DNA of 64,000 nt from Maricaulis parjimensis (GTDB lineage Bacteria > Pseudomonadota > Alphaproteobacteria > Caulobacterales > Maricaulaceae): the NCBI RefSeq assembly GCF_016817355.1, contig NZ_JADOTT010000001.1:313094-377093 (forward strand), in the 5' to 3' direction. The translations under genes were made by a program, and so were the position numbers. The stretch's first letter is position 1. Each line of letters starts with the position of its first letter. Shown in pieces: positions 33,598 to 42,274 of the stretch. Under the pieces are notes generated by a model that saw nothing but the letters and a program-made list of their open reading frames with translations, was not told the DNA's origin and did not search any database.

Positions 33598-34167
33598 TCA
33601 GAAGTAGCGTTCAGCGATACGGATCGTGTCACCCGGCTGAACCGGCGTGCTGGGCGACAGGGTAATGGCGACTTCCTGGTCCGTGCCATCGCGCTTGATA
33701 TAGACCACCCGCGTATTGGCCCGATAGGTGAAGCCACCCGCCGTCGCGACCGCATTCATGACGGTCAGGCCGTCCGTGTAGGGATATTCCCCCGCCTCCT
33801 CGACTTCGCCCAGAATGTAGAAGGGCCGGAAATTGAGCACTTCCACATTGACGCGGGGATCATTCAGATAGCCGTCAGAGAGCCGCAGCTCCACGGCATC
33901 CTCGAATTCCGAAAGACTCAGCCCGCCCGCATCGACCTGACCGATCAGGGGAAGACTGACCCGGCCGCTGCCATCGACCAGGAATTCGCCCGAGAGGGAA
34001 TCCTCATTATAGACGATGACGCGGATCTGATCGCCTGTGCCCAGACGGTATTCTGCGCGTTCGCGAAACTGGGTCGATGCCGCCGCATCCGGGCCCGGGG
34101 CAACAGATGTGGTCTGGCAGGCGACCGCAAACAGCGCCATGGCTATCGAGATGAAGATTCTGGTCAC
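33598..34167 (-). CDS. wza: Polysaccharide export outer-membrane lipoprotein (Wza-like)
   Basis: The 189-residue protein has a lipobox (ISIAMALFAVAC, Cys about residue 15). The poly-export domain is RLGTGDQIRVIVYNEDSLSGEFLVDGSGRVSLPLIGQVDAGGLSLSEFEDAVELRL. The SLBB domain is FYILGEVEEAGEYPYTDGLTVMNAVATAGGFTYRANTRVVYIKRDG. It is a short form without extra SLBB repeats. The GTG at 34165-34167 follows GGGGGACGTC. The Wza family forms the outer-membrane channel and works with Wzc. A motif half-site (TGCAGCGCAACA) lies about 50 bp upstream. Confidence 0.93.
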   Translation of the reverse strand: MTRIFISIAMALFAVACQTTSVAPGPDAAASTQFRERAEYRLGTGDQIRVIVYNEDSLSGEFLVDGSGRVSLPLIGQVDAGGLSLSEFEDAVELRLSDGYLNDPRVNVEVLNFRPFYILGEVEEAGEYPYTDGLTVMNAVATAGGFTYRANTRVVYIKRDGTDQEVAITLSPSTPVQPGDTIRIAERYF

Positions 34168-34344
34168 GACGTCCCCCTGGATCCGCGGCGCGCCCGCTCT
34201 CATCCCCAGACGAAGTGTGCAGCGCAACACGCGCCACAATGCCTGACACAAAAGAAAATTCCAACCCGGCGGCTAGGCCCAATGCGTTTTAAACGCCGGG
34301 AAATTTCGCATTTGCGAAAAGCACCGGCCAAAGGAGACCCGGCT

Positions 34345-35055
34345 TCAGGCTTCGATCAGTCGCCACGCCGTCAGGCTCTCGCCTTGCTGGATTGTCAGCC
34401 AGCGATAGGGGCTCTGGCTCCAGGGCAGGACCCACGGCGTGGTGTTGTCCAGAACATAATCGCCCTGGTTTGTACGCACGACGAGCACGGCATGGAGCCC
34501 GGTCTCTTCGGAATAGGCTGTCGCCAGGGCAAGAGCTGAGGGCGGAAAACCGCGTTCGAGAAGTTCACGCCGCTTCTCCAGCGCAAAGTCTTCACAATCC
34601 CCATAGCGAAGCCCGGCCTGCAGCGGAAAGGTCCAGAATTCCTCAACCCCGTATTGGTCGAGATCGGACCGCCAGATAAGTCGCTGGTTGATCGCGCGAT
34701 TGACCTGCTCGATTTCGTCAAAACGCTCGAAGGCGACACGCTCCGGTTCCGGCTGCTCGGCTGTCCGTTCCGGTTCCGGCGCGGGCTCGACCAGGGGCTC
34801 GCGCGGCTCGTTCGATTTCACACCGCCTCCCGTGGCAGGCTCCACGAGGTCTCCGGTCGGCTCATCTGCATCCGGACAGTCTAGACCGCCCGTGTGACAC
34901 AGGTCGATCAGACCTGTCGGCGCGGATGCGACGCTGCCCATGACAAAAGGCGACGAGGCATCGGTCGTCGTTGCACAGGCACTGGCACAAATGGCGAGGC
35001 CAGCCACCACCATCATGCGCAACAAATTCGAAGCTGAGACCAAATTGCCGAACAC
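34345..35055 (-). CDS. BTLCP-type transglutaminase-like cysteine peptidase lipoprotein
   Basis: The 236-residue protein has a lipoprotein signal (VVAGLAICASAC, Cys about residue 27). A Pro/Glu-rich linker of about 50 residues follows, then the bacterial transglutaminase-like domain. Catalytic residues are visible: Cys in YGDCEDFALEKRREL, His in TGLHAVLVV and Asp in YVLDNTTPWVLPW. BTLCP proteins (LapG-like) cleave large adhesins, but no adhesin or TolC gene is present here. In this locus it may process a matrix protein. The linker is unusual for the family. Confidence 0.85.
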   Translation of the reverse strand: MFGNLVSASNLLRMMVVAGLAICASACATTTDASSPFVMGSVASAPTGLIDLCHTGGLDCPDADEPTGDLVEPATGGGVKSNEPREPLVEPAPEPERTAEQPEPERVAFERFDEIEQVNRAINQRLIWRSDLDQYGVEEFWTFPLQAGLRYGDCEDFALEKRRELLERGFPPSALALATAYSEETGLHAVLVVRTNQGDYVLDNTTPWVLPWSQSPYRWLTIQQGESLTAWRLIEA

Positions 35056-35396
35056 TAGCGCGCCCTCCAGATTGAGAGCGCAAAGCTAGTGAAGACATGT
35101 TTAGATAGCGCGGAGCGCGGTTTTACATTTAAAAGTATATTTGATTATAACTTTAACAATGCGCTTATTGTTTCGTTTACCATGAAATATACTGGAAATA
35201 AGTATTAAGAGAGCCGGCTCAGCACGCACCGTTTCACGCGGGCCGCCAAAGGACGTCCGTGTAAATTTTTACATGAATTCAGATGATTGGCTCAGGCACC
35301 GCAAGCGTTCGGGAACAAGGTCACACGATCCGCAGTAACCAAGACAGCCCGCCCATCATGACCCGCCGCAGCACGGGACAAATGCGGCAAGCCCGC
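35056..35396. promoter_or_regulatory. AT-rich intergenic region upstream of the BTLCP gene
   Basis: This 341-bp gap is the most AT-rich part of the exopolysaccharide locus (35110-35215 is dominated by A and T, with stretches such as TTTAAAAGTATATTTGATTATAA). It holds no supported gene. It lies upstream of the BTLCP gene (minus strand) and downstream of the phosphatase gene. It may carry the promoter of the BTLCP/wza unit and sites for AT-binding regulators such as MucR-like or nucleoid proteins. Confidence 0.4.
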
Positions 35397-36155
35397 TCAG
35401 GTCGAAATAAATTTCACGTCGCGCCCGAAAAGACAGGCGGCCGTCAGTTTCCCGGTCAAATAGGCCCCGGTATCGACGCCGATCCGCCGCCCGTTGCAGG
35501 TCGGGCGGTCTTCAGGGGTATGCCCATGAACGACGACGTGGTCCAGTCGCTTCGAGCTGGCCAGGAAGGCGTCGCGGATCCAGAGAAATTCCGGCTCACC
35601 CTGCTCCTCCAAGGGACGATTGGGATCGACACCAGCATGGACAAAAAGATAGTCGCCCCGCTTTTCCATCAACCCCAATCGATCGAGGAAACCGCGATGG
35701 GCCGGCGTGAGGCGCTCCGAGAAGGCCCGGCGGCATTCTGTCCAGGCCTCCATGTCCTGCGCCACATCAGCGCGGGGCGGGCGGACACCGTAGGATGCCA
35801 GCGTTTCGCCACCCCCATACTGCACCCATTCCGGACCCTTGGCCGGATCCTTGAGGAAGTCGAGCATCGCAGCTTCGTGATTGCCCTTGAGAAAGACCAC
35901 GCTGATATCCGGACGCGCCCCGAGCAGGATCAAGTCCGTCAGAACGCCCGCTGAGTCATCGCCGCGATCCACATAATCGCCCAGGAAAATATACTCTGCC
36001 GGTCGCCCTTCCCGGTCATCCTCGATGCGATCCAGCAAACGACGCAAGAGGTCCCGGCGGCCATGAATATCGCCGATGGCATAGGTGAGCCGCGCGATTT
36101 CCGGTGCCGGCCCAGCCCCGCGACCCCGCATCCATCCTTTGAGTGCCTCAAACAT
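35397..36155 (-). CDS. Calcineurin-like metallophosphoesterase (Ser/Thr phosphatase type)
   Basis: The 252-residue protein has all PPP-type motifs: YAIGDIHGRRDLLRRLL, YIFLGDYVDRGDDSAGV, VVFLKGNHEAAML, and later FVHAGV and VVHGHTP. These bind two metals for phosphate removal. It resembles bacterial diadenosine/serine-threonine phosphatases of about 250 residues. The ATG at 36155 was chosen by family length. It lies within the exopolysaccharide locus and could reverse tyrosine or serine phosphorylation, but that is inference. Confidence 0.92.
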   Translation of the reverse strand: MFEALKGWMRGRGAGPAPEIARLTYAIGDIHGRRDLLRRLLDRIEDDREGRPAEYIFLGDYVDRGDDSAGVLTDLILLGARPDISVVFLKGNHEAAMLDFLKDPAKGPEWVQYGGGETLASYGVRPPRADVAQDMEAWTECRRAFSERLTPAHRGFLDRLGLMEKRGDYLFVHAGVDPNRPLEEQGEPEFLWIRDAFLASSKRLDHVVVHGHTPEDRPTCNGRRIGVDTGAYLTGKLTAACLFGRDVKFIST

Positions 36156-36316
36156 GCTTCCGAACGCCTGACCTGGCCCGACCCCCTGCAGGCGGATACC
36201 GAACTGCCACCCTAAACCATTCCAGACACCATGGGCATCCGGTCCGATCCGCTTGCGGTCACAGGCATGCAATCAGCATGCCCCTATCGTGGAAGAATTC
36301 AGGAGCGTCGGGACGC

Positions 36317-36583
36317 TCAGCGGGTGAGTGAGACCAATCCGTAGAGGGCAAGAGCCCAGAAACTGCCGCAACTCACCAGACAAAAAAGGACGGTCTGCCG
36401 CACAGACCAGCGATCATCACAAAGGGCCGGCTGGCCCCAACGCGCTTCAATCTCACCCAGCAGGCGGAGAGGCTCGGAACCAACAGGATTGCAGGATTCC
36501 AGCTCTCGCCCGAACACGGCCTCAGCCTTTTCAAGGCGATCCCGCACCTGCGGGGTCTCGGATTGTGGACGGGGAGCCGTCAT
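36317..36583 (-). CDS. Small hypothetical protein with C-terminal membrane anchor
   Basis: The 88-residue protein is cytoplasmic for about 60 residues (MTAPRPQSETPQVRDRLEKAEAVFGRELESC) and ends in a membrane helix (QTVLFCLVSCGSFWALALYGLVSL). It resembles no family I recognise. The ATG at 36583 follows GAGAGATG; the ATG six bases upstream is an alternative. It is in the locus on the same strand as the neighbouring genes, but with gaps of 161 and 208 bp either side. Confidence 0.55.
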   Translation of the reverse strand: MTAPRPQSETPQVRDRLEKAEAVFGRELESCNPVGSEPLRLLGEIEARWGQPALCDDRWSVRQTVLFCLVSCGSFWALALYGLVSLTR

Positions 36584-36791
36584 GATCATCTCTCGCTCAA
36601 CACATGCGCCCACACAGGGCCAGACGCACAACAACGATAGATGGTAGCCCTTAAGAATCCGTCACGACCAATCATAAAAAATGGTGTCTATTGGCCTGCC
36701 ATGACTTGCAATCGACACATGAAGGCGCAGGCCAGGGCCCGAATTCTGCAACCTGGCGACGATTGGAAGAGCTCGCGCGGCCTGCCCGGGC
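36584..36791. other. Intergenic gap in the exopolysaccharide locus
   Basis: This 208-bp gap lies between the small anchored protein and the phosphoglycosyl transferase, which transcribes toward it. I see no gene. It should contain the promoter of the small gene. Confidence 0.4.
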
Positions 36792-37571
36792 TCAGACGGC
36801 ACCACGATTGAGCAGGACAGCCGGAACGGTGAGCAAGACAATCTTGATGTCCCGTCCGAGACTCCAGCGCTCGACATAATCGACATCCAGCTCCACCCGC
36901 TCGTCATAGGAGGTGTCACTGCGCCCACCGACCTGCCAAGCCCCGGTGAGCCCGGGCCGGACCGCTGAGTAGGCGGCAAAGGACGGCCCGTATTTGACGA
37001 TTTCCGCCTCCACGATCGGCCGGGGCCCCACCACGGACATGTCGCCGCGAAGAATGTTCACGAGCTGCGGCAACTCATCCAGGCTGGTTTTGCGGAGAAA
37101 TCGCCCGATCGGCGTGATCCGCGGATCATTCCGGAGCTTGTGATCCCGCTCCCATTCGGCCGCCGCATCGGGATTGGCTGCCAGATGCGCCCTGAGACGC
37201 GCCTGGGAATCCACCACCATGGAGCGGAATTTGTAACACCGGAACCGCCGCCCCCTGAGCCCGATCCGCTCCTGCGAGAACAGGACCGGACCCGGGTCGG
37301 TGATCCGGATACACAGGGCGACAGTGATCAGAAGCGGGGCCAGAAACACCAGAGCGCCGGCCGACATCAGAATGTCCAACACCCGCTTGGGCACGCTCCG
37401 CAACGGAGCGGCGTCCTCGACAGTCACTCCGGCACCGCCGAAGGAACCGCTGCGCGATTGACTGTTCACAACAACCCCCATCGCCGGATGCAGACTAAAC
37501 CTTGCGTAGAACGCTAGCGGAAGCCCTCCCCCATGGGAAACGGAGTGTGAAGGCGGGTTTCGATTCACCAT
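36792..37571 (-). CDS. Polyprenyl-phosphate phosphoglycosyl transferase (initiating sugar transferase)
   Basis: The roughly 259-residue protein has the bacterial sugar transferase domain (PF02397): [60 protein letters not shown], then [31 protein letters not shown]. It is a short form without the five-helix WbaP N-terminus. It starts polymer synthesis by moving a sugar-1-phosphate onto undecaprenyl phosphate. The start is uncertain: the first ATG (37571) lies 4 bp from a palindromic motif with no ribosome-binding site, and MGVVVNSQ at 37481 is an alternative. The divergent pyruvyl transferase operon begins 164 bp away. Confidence 0.92.
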   Translation of the reverse strand: MVNRNPPSHSVSHGGGLPLAFYARFSLHPAMGVVVNSQSRSGSFGGAGVTVEDAAPLRSVPKRVLDILMSAGALVFLAPLLITVALCIRITDPGPVLFSQERIGLRGRRFRCYKFRSMVVDSQARLRAHLAANPDAAAEWERDHKLRNDPRITPIGRFLRKTSLDELPQLVNILRGDMSVVGPRPIVEAEIVKYGPSFAAYSAVRPGLTGAWQVGGRSDTSYDERVELDVDYVERWSLGRDIKIVLLTVPAVLLNRGAV

Positions 37572-37575
37572 CAAC

Positions 37576-37593
37576 TGTTGCTGCGTCGCAACA
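37576..37593. promoter_or_regulatory. Palindromic EPS-locus motif TGTTGC-N6-GCAACA
   Basis: The sequence TGTTGCTGCGTCGCAACA is an inverted repeat (six-base arms, six-base centre) in the divergent gap between the initiating transferase and the pyruvyl transferase operon. Related sites occur at 44660 and 34212 and, within a coding region, at 32140. Confidence 0.5.
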
Positions 37594-37734
37594 TTTTTGG
37601 GGGATCAATGGCGGATTCCCGCCCGTCAAGCCTTATTTATAGGGGCCTCCGAGCTGCCTCGCGATTGTGCGAGTGCGAATTAGCTGTCACAAATATGGGC
37701 AGGACAGCCTTTCGGGGGAGACGGGGGAGGCGGC

Positions 37735-38856
37735 ATGATCCGGGAATCTAAGATTGCACTTCTGGGTTATTATGGCCGTCACAATTTCGGTGACGATCTG
37801 ATGATCCGCGCCCTGTGCGATCAACTCCGCGGGCCGCAGCAGACCCTGCGTGTGTTTTCAGGTGCTCCCTATCTGGCCCGGCAATTGGGCCCGGACATCC
37901 AGACTGTTCCCAGATCGCTGAAACAGATCATCGCCAGCCTGTTCTGGTGCAAAGAATTCGTCATGGCGGGCGGCACGATTTTTCACGACTCCTATCGCGC
38001 CGACATCCGCAAAGCCTATGTCAAACATTTGTGGGCCTATGCAGGCCTGCTTTGCCTGGCCCGCCTTCTGGGCAAACGGGTCCGGATGGTCGGGGTCGGG
38101 ATCGGCCCCCTTCAGAGCCGGGCCGCACAACGTCCGACACGGCTGGCCCTGCGCGCAGCCCACCGCATCCATGTCCGGGACCAGGCCAGCGCGGACGAAG
38201 TCCTGCGCCTGGCACCGGATGCGGCGGGAAAGCTGGTGGTCGGCAGCGATCTGGCCTTCCTGGCCCGGGAAGGTCTGCGGAACGCCGGAAGCACTGTCAC
38301 ACCGGACAACCGGCTGGGCCTGTCGGTTCTGGACATGGCACAATTCCTGGACAATGCCCCGGCTGCGACCTTCTGGGACGGGCTGATTGAGGCTGTTGGC
38401 GCGGCTATGACCTCGGATCCAAGCCTGGAACTGGCCCTGTTCTGCTATTGGACCGCCCCGGGCCGCCCCAATGATATCGAGATTGCCGAAGGCTTCGCCG
38501 CCCGCCTGCCGGAGGCCTGCCGGGACCGCGTGAAGATCATCGCCTATGACGGCGATGTGGACAGGCTGGTCACGGAGACCGCCGCCTGCCGCGGCATGAT
38601 CGCAACGCGCTTCCACGCCGCAGTGATCGCTTGGCTGATCGGCCGCCCGACCGCCATTGTGAGCTATAATCGCAAAGTCACGGATTTTGCCGATCAGATC
38701 GGCTTGCCCGCCGAGCTGCGCCTGTCCGGCAACATGCCCATCGCTACTGAGGCCGCGCAGACCGCGCTGGAAGCGCTTTTGGCCGCGCGCCCCGAAGCCT
38801 CTGCGCCCTCTCCGGACCGCGCCGACCTGTTCCGCACCGCTTTCGAGGAGGCTTGA
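37735..38856 (+). CDS. Polysaccharide pyruvyl transferase family protein (CsaB-like)
   Basis: The 373-residue protein has the pyruvyl transferase fold signature: IALLGYYGRHNFGDDLMIRALCDQL at the start, EFVMAGGTIFHDSY, VRMVGVGIGPLQS, HVRDQASADEVL, and MIATRFHAAVIAWLIGRPTAIVSYNRKVTDFADQIGLP near the end. The family adds pyruvate ketals to sugars of cell-surface polymers. The ATG at 37735 follows GGGGGAGGC. It leads a four-gene plus-strand operon with the sulfotransferase, a GT4 and a second ligase. Confidence 0.92.
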   Translation: MIRESKIALLGYYGRHNFGDDLMIRALCDQLRGPQQTLRVFSGAPYLARQLGPDIQTVPRSLKQIIASLFWCKEFVMAGGTIFHDSYRADIRKAYVKHLWAYAGLLCLARLLGKRVRMVGVGIGPLQSRAAQRPTRLALRAAHRIHVRDQASADEVLRLAPDAAGKLVVGSDLAFLAREGLRNAGSTVTPDNRLGLSVLDMAQFLDNAPAATFWDGLIEAVGAAMTSDPSLELALFCYWTAPGRPNDIEIAEGFAARLPEACRDRVKIIAYDGDVDRLVTETAACRGMIATRFHAAVIAWLIGRPTAIVSYNRKVTDFADQIGLPAELRLSGNMPIATEAAQTALEALLAARPEASAPSPDRADLFRTAFEEA

Positions 38857-39713
38857 TGATGAATTTTCATCCGCTTGATAGCGGCCTGGCCCGCAAGTCC
38901 AACCTGGCACGCAAGGGGATCGCCTACGCCTTGCAGGCGCCGCGAACGCTGGACCGCCTGATGTCGCCCAGTCTCCGTTTCGCGCAACAGCCGCCCGTCA
39001 TCGTCAATTCCATCCCCAAAAGCGGAACCCATCTGATGATGCAGATGGCCCGCGCCCTGCCCCGGACCCGCTATTTCGGCAGCTTTCTCGCGCAATCCCC
39101 CTCCACCAGTCTGAGACTGCGCAAGCAGGGTGAGATCGACTTCCACATCGACCGGATCGTGCCGGGCGAAGTAATCGGCGCACATCTGCACTATTCCGAT
39201 GCCACCCATGCCGCACTCTCGCGCATCAATGCGCTGAACATCTTCATCTACCGGGACCCGAGGGATGTCGTTGTGTCATCACTCTTCTACTTGCGGGATG
39301 CCGTCTCCTGGAACGCCATCTCCAAGGCCATCCGCGGCATGGGATCCGATGAGGAACGCCTGATCGCCATTATCAATGGTGTGGAAGCGGCCGGCTTTCC
39401 CGGCCTGGCTGAAAGACTGGCCCCCTATACGGGATGGAAATCGGCCGACGGTGTATTCGCCGTCAGCTTCGAGGAGGCCCGGACCAATCCGCAAGCCGTC
39501 GCCTCCCGCCTGGCCGACGCCTACCAGGCGCGCAGCCCTCAAACGCTCGACCCGGATCAGCGCGACAGGGTCATGAACGCGGTCAGCGGCGGCAAATCCC
39601 ACACTTTCCGCCAAGGCAAGGTGGGCAATTGGGTCGAGCATTTCACACCACCGGTCCAGGCCGCCTTCGATGCCCAGGCGGGCCGATTGCTGGAGGAGCT
39701 CGGCTATGTTTGA
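38856..39713 (+). CDS. Sulfotransferase-domain protein
   Basis: The roughly 285-residue protein has the PAPS-binding 5'-PSB loop NSIPKSGTHLMMQMARALP (residues 51-69) and the 3'-phosphate-binding motif IFIYRDPRDVVVSSLFYLRD. This is typical of PF00685 sulfotransferases that sulfate carbohydrates. The start overlaps the pyruvyl transferase stop (ATGA-like), with AGGAGG upstream; the ATG three bases later has better spacing. It probably sulfates the exopolysaccharide in the cytoplasm before export. Sulfation fits a marine polymer. Confidence 0.9.
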   Translation: MMNFHPLDSGLARKSNLARKGIAYALQAPRTLDRLMSPSLRFAQQPPVIVNSIPKSGTHLMMQMARALPRTRYFGSFLAQSPSTSLRLRKQGEIDFHIDRIVPGEVIGAHLHYSDATHAALSRINALNIFIYRDPRDVVVSSLFYLRDAVSWNAISKAIRGMGSDEERLIAIINGVEAAGFPGLAERLAPYTGWKSADGVFAVSFEEARTNPQAVASRLADAYQARSPQTLDPDQRDRVMNAVSGGKSHTFRQGKVGNWVEHFTPPVQAAFDAQAGRLLEELGYV

Positions 39714-39764
39714 GGCGCGGCTTTCCCGAGCCGTTGCCGGCTCCGCCTCGGACAGGGGCGTGGT

Positions 39765-40964
39765 ATGAAGCGCGTCCTGTCAGTGATCCATGGACCGCGA
39801 TGGGGCGGCATCCATACGCTGGCGGAACGCATCGGACCGGCCTGCCGGGATGCCGGCTTTGACTGGATCATGGTCCTGCCACAGGCCGAAGGGGATACGG
39901 GCGCGGACCGTTTGCGGGACGCCGGTCTGGATGTGATCTCCATCCCGCTGAGGCGGATCCGCAAATCGCTGAACCCGCTTGTCCAGGCCGGTTTCTTCCT
40001 GTCGGTTCCGCTCGACATCTACCGGCTGATCCGCCTGATCCGGCAAGAGAATATCGACATCGTGCAGACCAATGGCCTGCTGCATTTTCACAGCGCGATT
40101 GCCGGCTGGATGACAGGCATTCCGGTCGTCTGGGTCCTGCATTCCGATCAGCCGCCACGGGCCCTGAAATCACTCTTCACGCCCTGGGTCCGCCGGATCG
40201 CCTCAGCCATCATGACGTCCGGGTGCTCCCTTGTCCGAACCCATCCCGGTCTGGACCGGGAGAGCGGGAAGACTTTCGGCTTTCTCGCCCCGGTCGACAT
40301 GGCAGCCTTCAGGCCGGACCCGACCGCACGGCACGCCGTGCGAGCAGAATGGGGCGTCACCGACAGCGACATCGTTGTGGGGACGGTAGGAGGACGTGGA
40401 CCGAACAAGAACCACAGCCTGCTGATCGAAGTGATGCGGGAAATCGGGCCGGAAAGAGCCGACGTAAAGCTTCGCATTTGCGGGGCGCCTCAGCCGCATT
40501 ATGCCGACTGGTATGAGCGTGAGGTCATCAGCCCGGCCCGGCAAGACGGCTTGCTGGAGACAGGACGGGTCGATTTCATCGACCCCGGCTCCCAGGTCGC
40601 CCGGTGCATGAACGGGTTCGACATTTTCTGTCTGCCCTCGCGCGGGGAAGGCGCGTCGATCGTCGTGGCGGAGGCGATGGCCACCGGCCTGCCTGTAGTG
40701 GCGAACGCGGTGGGGGCCGTGCCCGACAGCGTGCTGGACGGACAAACAGGCCATCTCAATCACAGTCTGGGCGCCGGCGAGATGGCGCGACACATCCTCG
40801 ATCTGGCCGACAATGCGGATCGCCGCAAGGCGTTCGGGGAGCAGGGGCGCAGATTTGCCGGCACCCATCTCTCGGTCGATGCCTGCGTCCGGGCTCATAC
40901 CGCGGCCTATGAGCATGCCCTGTCAGCCAAGACAGCCCGCGCCAGAGCGGAGGTGCAATCATGA
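39765..40964 (+). CDS. Glycosyltransferase family 4 (GT-B) enzyme
   Basis: The 399-residue GT-B enzyme has an acceptor-side N-terminal half (VLSVIHGPRWGGIHTLAERIGPACRDAG), and a donor-binding half with VGTVGGRGPNKNHSLLIEVM and the GT4 E-x7-E motif FDIFCLPSRGEGASIVVAEAMATGLPVVANAVGAVPDSVLDGQTG. It transfers a sugar from a nucleotide donor during repeat-unit assembly. The ATG lies 51 bp after the sulfotransferase stop. The stop overlaps the ATG of the next gene by 4 bp. Confidence 0.93.
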   Translation: MKRVLSVIHGPRWGGIHTLAERIGPACRDAGFDWIMVLPQAEGDTGADRLRDAGLDVISIPLRRIRKSLNPLVQAGFFLSVPLDIYRLIRLIRQENIDIVQTNGLLHFHSAIAGWMTGIPVVWVLHSDQPPRALKSLFTPWVRRIASAIMTSGCSLVRTHPGLDRESGKTFGFLAPVDMAAFRPDPTARHAVRAEWGVTDSDIVVGTVGGRGPNKNHSLLIEVMREIGPERADVKLRICGAPQPHYADWYEREVISPARQDGLLETGRVDFIDPGSQVARCMNGFDIFCLPSRGEGASIVVAEAMATGLPVVANAVGAVPDSVLDGQTGHLNHSLGAGEMARHILDLADNADRRKAFGEQGRRFAGTHLSVDACVRAHTAAYEHALSAKTARARAEVQS

Positions 40965-42274
40965 AGCCGCTCCTCGCCTGGACAACGCAACAGGCGCTGG
41001 CCGCCTATTTTCTGCTGATCATGCTGCCGCTCTCAGCCCTGGCCCGATATGCGGACACGTTCCGTTATTCCCAAGTCTCGACGCGTTTCCAGATTATCGG
41101 TGTTGTCCTGTTCGTGGGACTTGGCGTGCTCGGCTCCCTGAAACGCTTCCGCCGGGCACGGCTCGACACAAATTATCTGCTTTTGTGGTCCGGTTTCTGC
41201 CTGTGGTGCCTGCTCTCGGTGACCTGGTCGGCGGACCCCCAGAAAACACTCATCTATACCATCCTGTTCGCGGTCATCATGACCGCCTCGGCGCTTTACT
41301 GGACACGATCACCGGACGTGATCCGCCGCGAGATGACCCAGGCCTGCCTGGTCATCCTTGTCCTGCTGGCGGTGCTGGCTGTGCTCCTGCCGATCCGGGC
41401 GCGGACCTTCGGCTGGATCACGCCGAACCTGCTGGCCCATTTCGCCCTGGTCGTGATGGTGTTTGCCTCGACCCTGACCTCGCGCATCCGGCTGGCCTTT
41501 TTCGCCCTGGCCCTGATCGTGATCGGCTTCACCCAGTCGCGAACCATATTGATCAGCCTGTTCATCTTCTGGTGCAGCCTCTGGCTGGTCGTCCCCTTCC
41601 TCAGACGGGTCCGGAATGTGACCGTGCCGGCACTTCTGGGCCTGTTCGTCCTGCTGGCCGGCGTGATGAGTTTCGAACCCCTGGTCGAGATCGCGCAGGA
41701 CGTCTCCTCGCGGGCATTGGGTGTCAGCGATGAGGGGCGGCTTTCCGGCTCCGGTTTCACGGGACGATCTGATCACTGGAGCAATGGCCTGCGCTTGCTG
41801 CAGGAACGCGAGCTGACCGGCTATGGCTTCCGGACACGCACCGAAAAATCGCTGATCGAAGGCAATGTTTTCTCCAACGCCCATAGCGGGGCCATCAATC
41901 TGGCGCTCGATGTCGGCCTTCTCGGTCTCGCGCTCTATGCCCTGATATTTGTATATACCCTGGTCGCCTATGCCCGCCGCGTTGCGCTTGGCCGGGACGG
42001 GCTCGATGCCGCGATGTTCTCATTCCTGCTGTGCTATGCGCCGATTTTCGTGTCGGAACCGAATTATCTGAGCTTTGCCCATCCGACCTCTTTCCTGCTC
42101 ATCCTCGCTTTCGGCGGCATATTCTTTCATCGCCAGAATACGGGACCTGCCAGCCTGGCTAGAGCCAGCGGCGTACGCGGGCAGGCACACTTGCTTCGAG
42201 GAGCTGGTAGGCCTGCGGTGCCAGGCGCTTCAGCCCGAAGCGGACCAGGACGAGATAGACAGACCCGCCCATGA
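40961..42274 (+). CDS. O-antigen ligase/polymerase family membrane protein (second of two)
   Basis: The 437-residue protein has about eleven membrane segments and the Wzy_C hallmarks TGRSDHWSNGLRLLQERELTGYGFRTRTE and NAHSGAINLALDVGLLGLALYALIFVYTLVAY. The last 38 residues (ARASGVRGQAHLLRG onward) are basic and non-hydrophobic, and their codons lie opposite the 3' end of the flippase gene (116-bp convergent overlap). The natural stop may have been lost, since the family usually ends near the last membrane helix. It overlaps the GT4 gene by 4 bp at the start. Confidence 0.88.
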   Translation: MKPLLAWTTQQALAAYFLLIMLPLSALARYADTFRYSQVSTRFQIIGVVLFVGLGVLGSLKRFRRARLDTNYLLLWSGFCLWCLLSVTWSADPQKTLIYTILFAVIMTASALYWTRSPDVIRREMTQACLVILVLLAVLAVLLPIRARTFGWITPNLLAHFALVVMVFASTLTSRIRLAFFALALIVIGFTQSRTILISLFIFWCSLWLVVPFLRRVRNVTVPALLGLFVLLAGVMSFEPLVEIAQDVSSRALGVSDEGRLSGSGFTGRSDHWSNGLRLLQERELTGYGFRTRTEKSLIEGNVFSNAHSGAINLALDVGLLGLALYALIFVYTLVAYARRVALGRDGLDAAMFSFLLCYAPIFVSEPNYLSFAHPTSFLLILAFGGIFFHRQNTGPASLARASGVRGQAHLLRGAGRPAVPGASARSGPGRDRQTRP

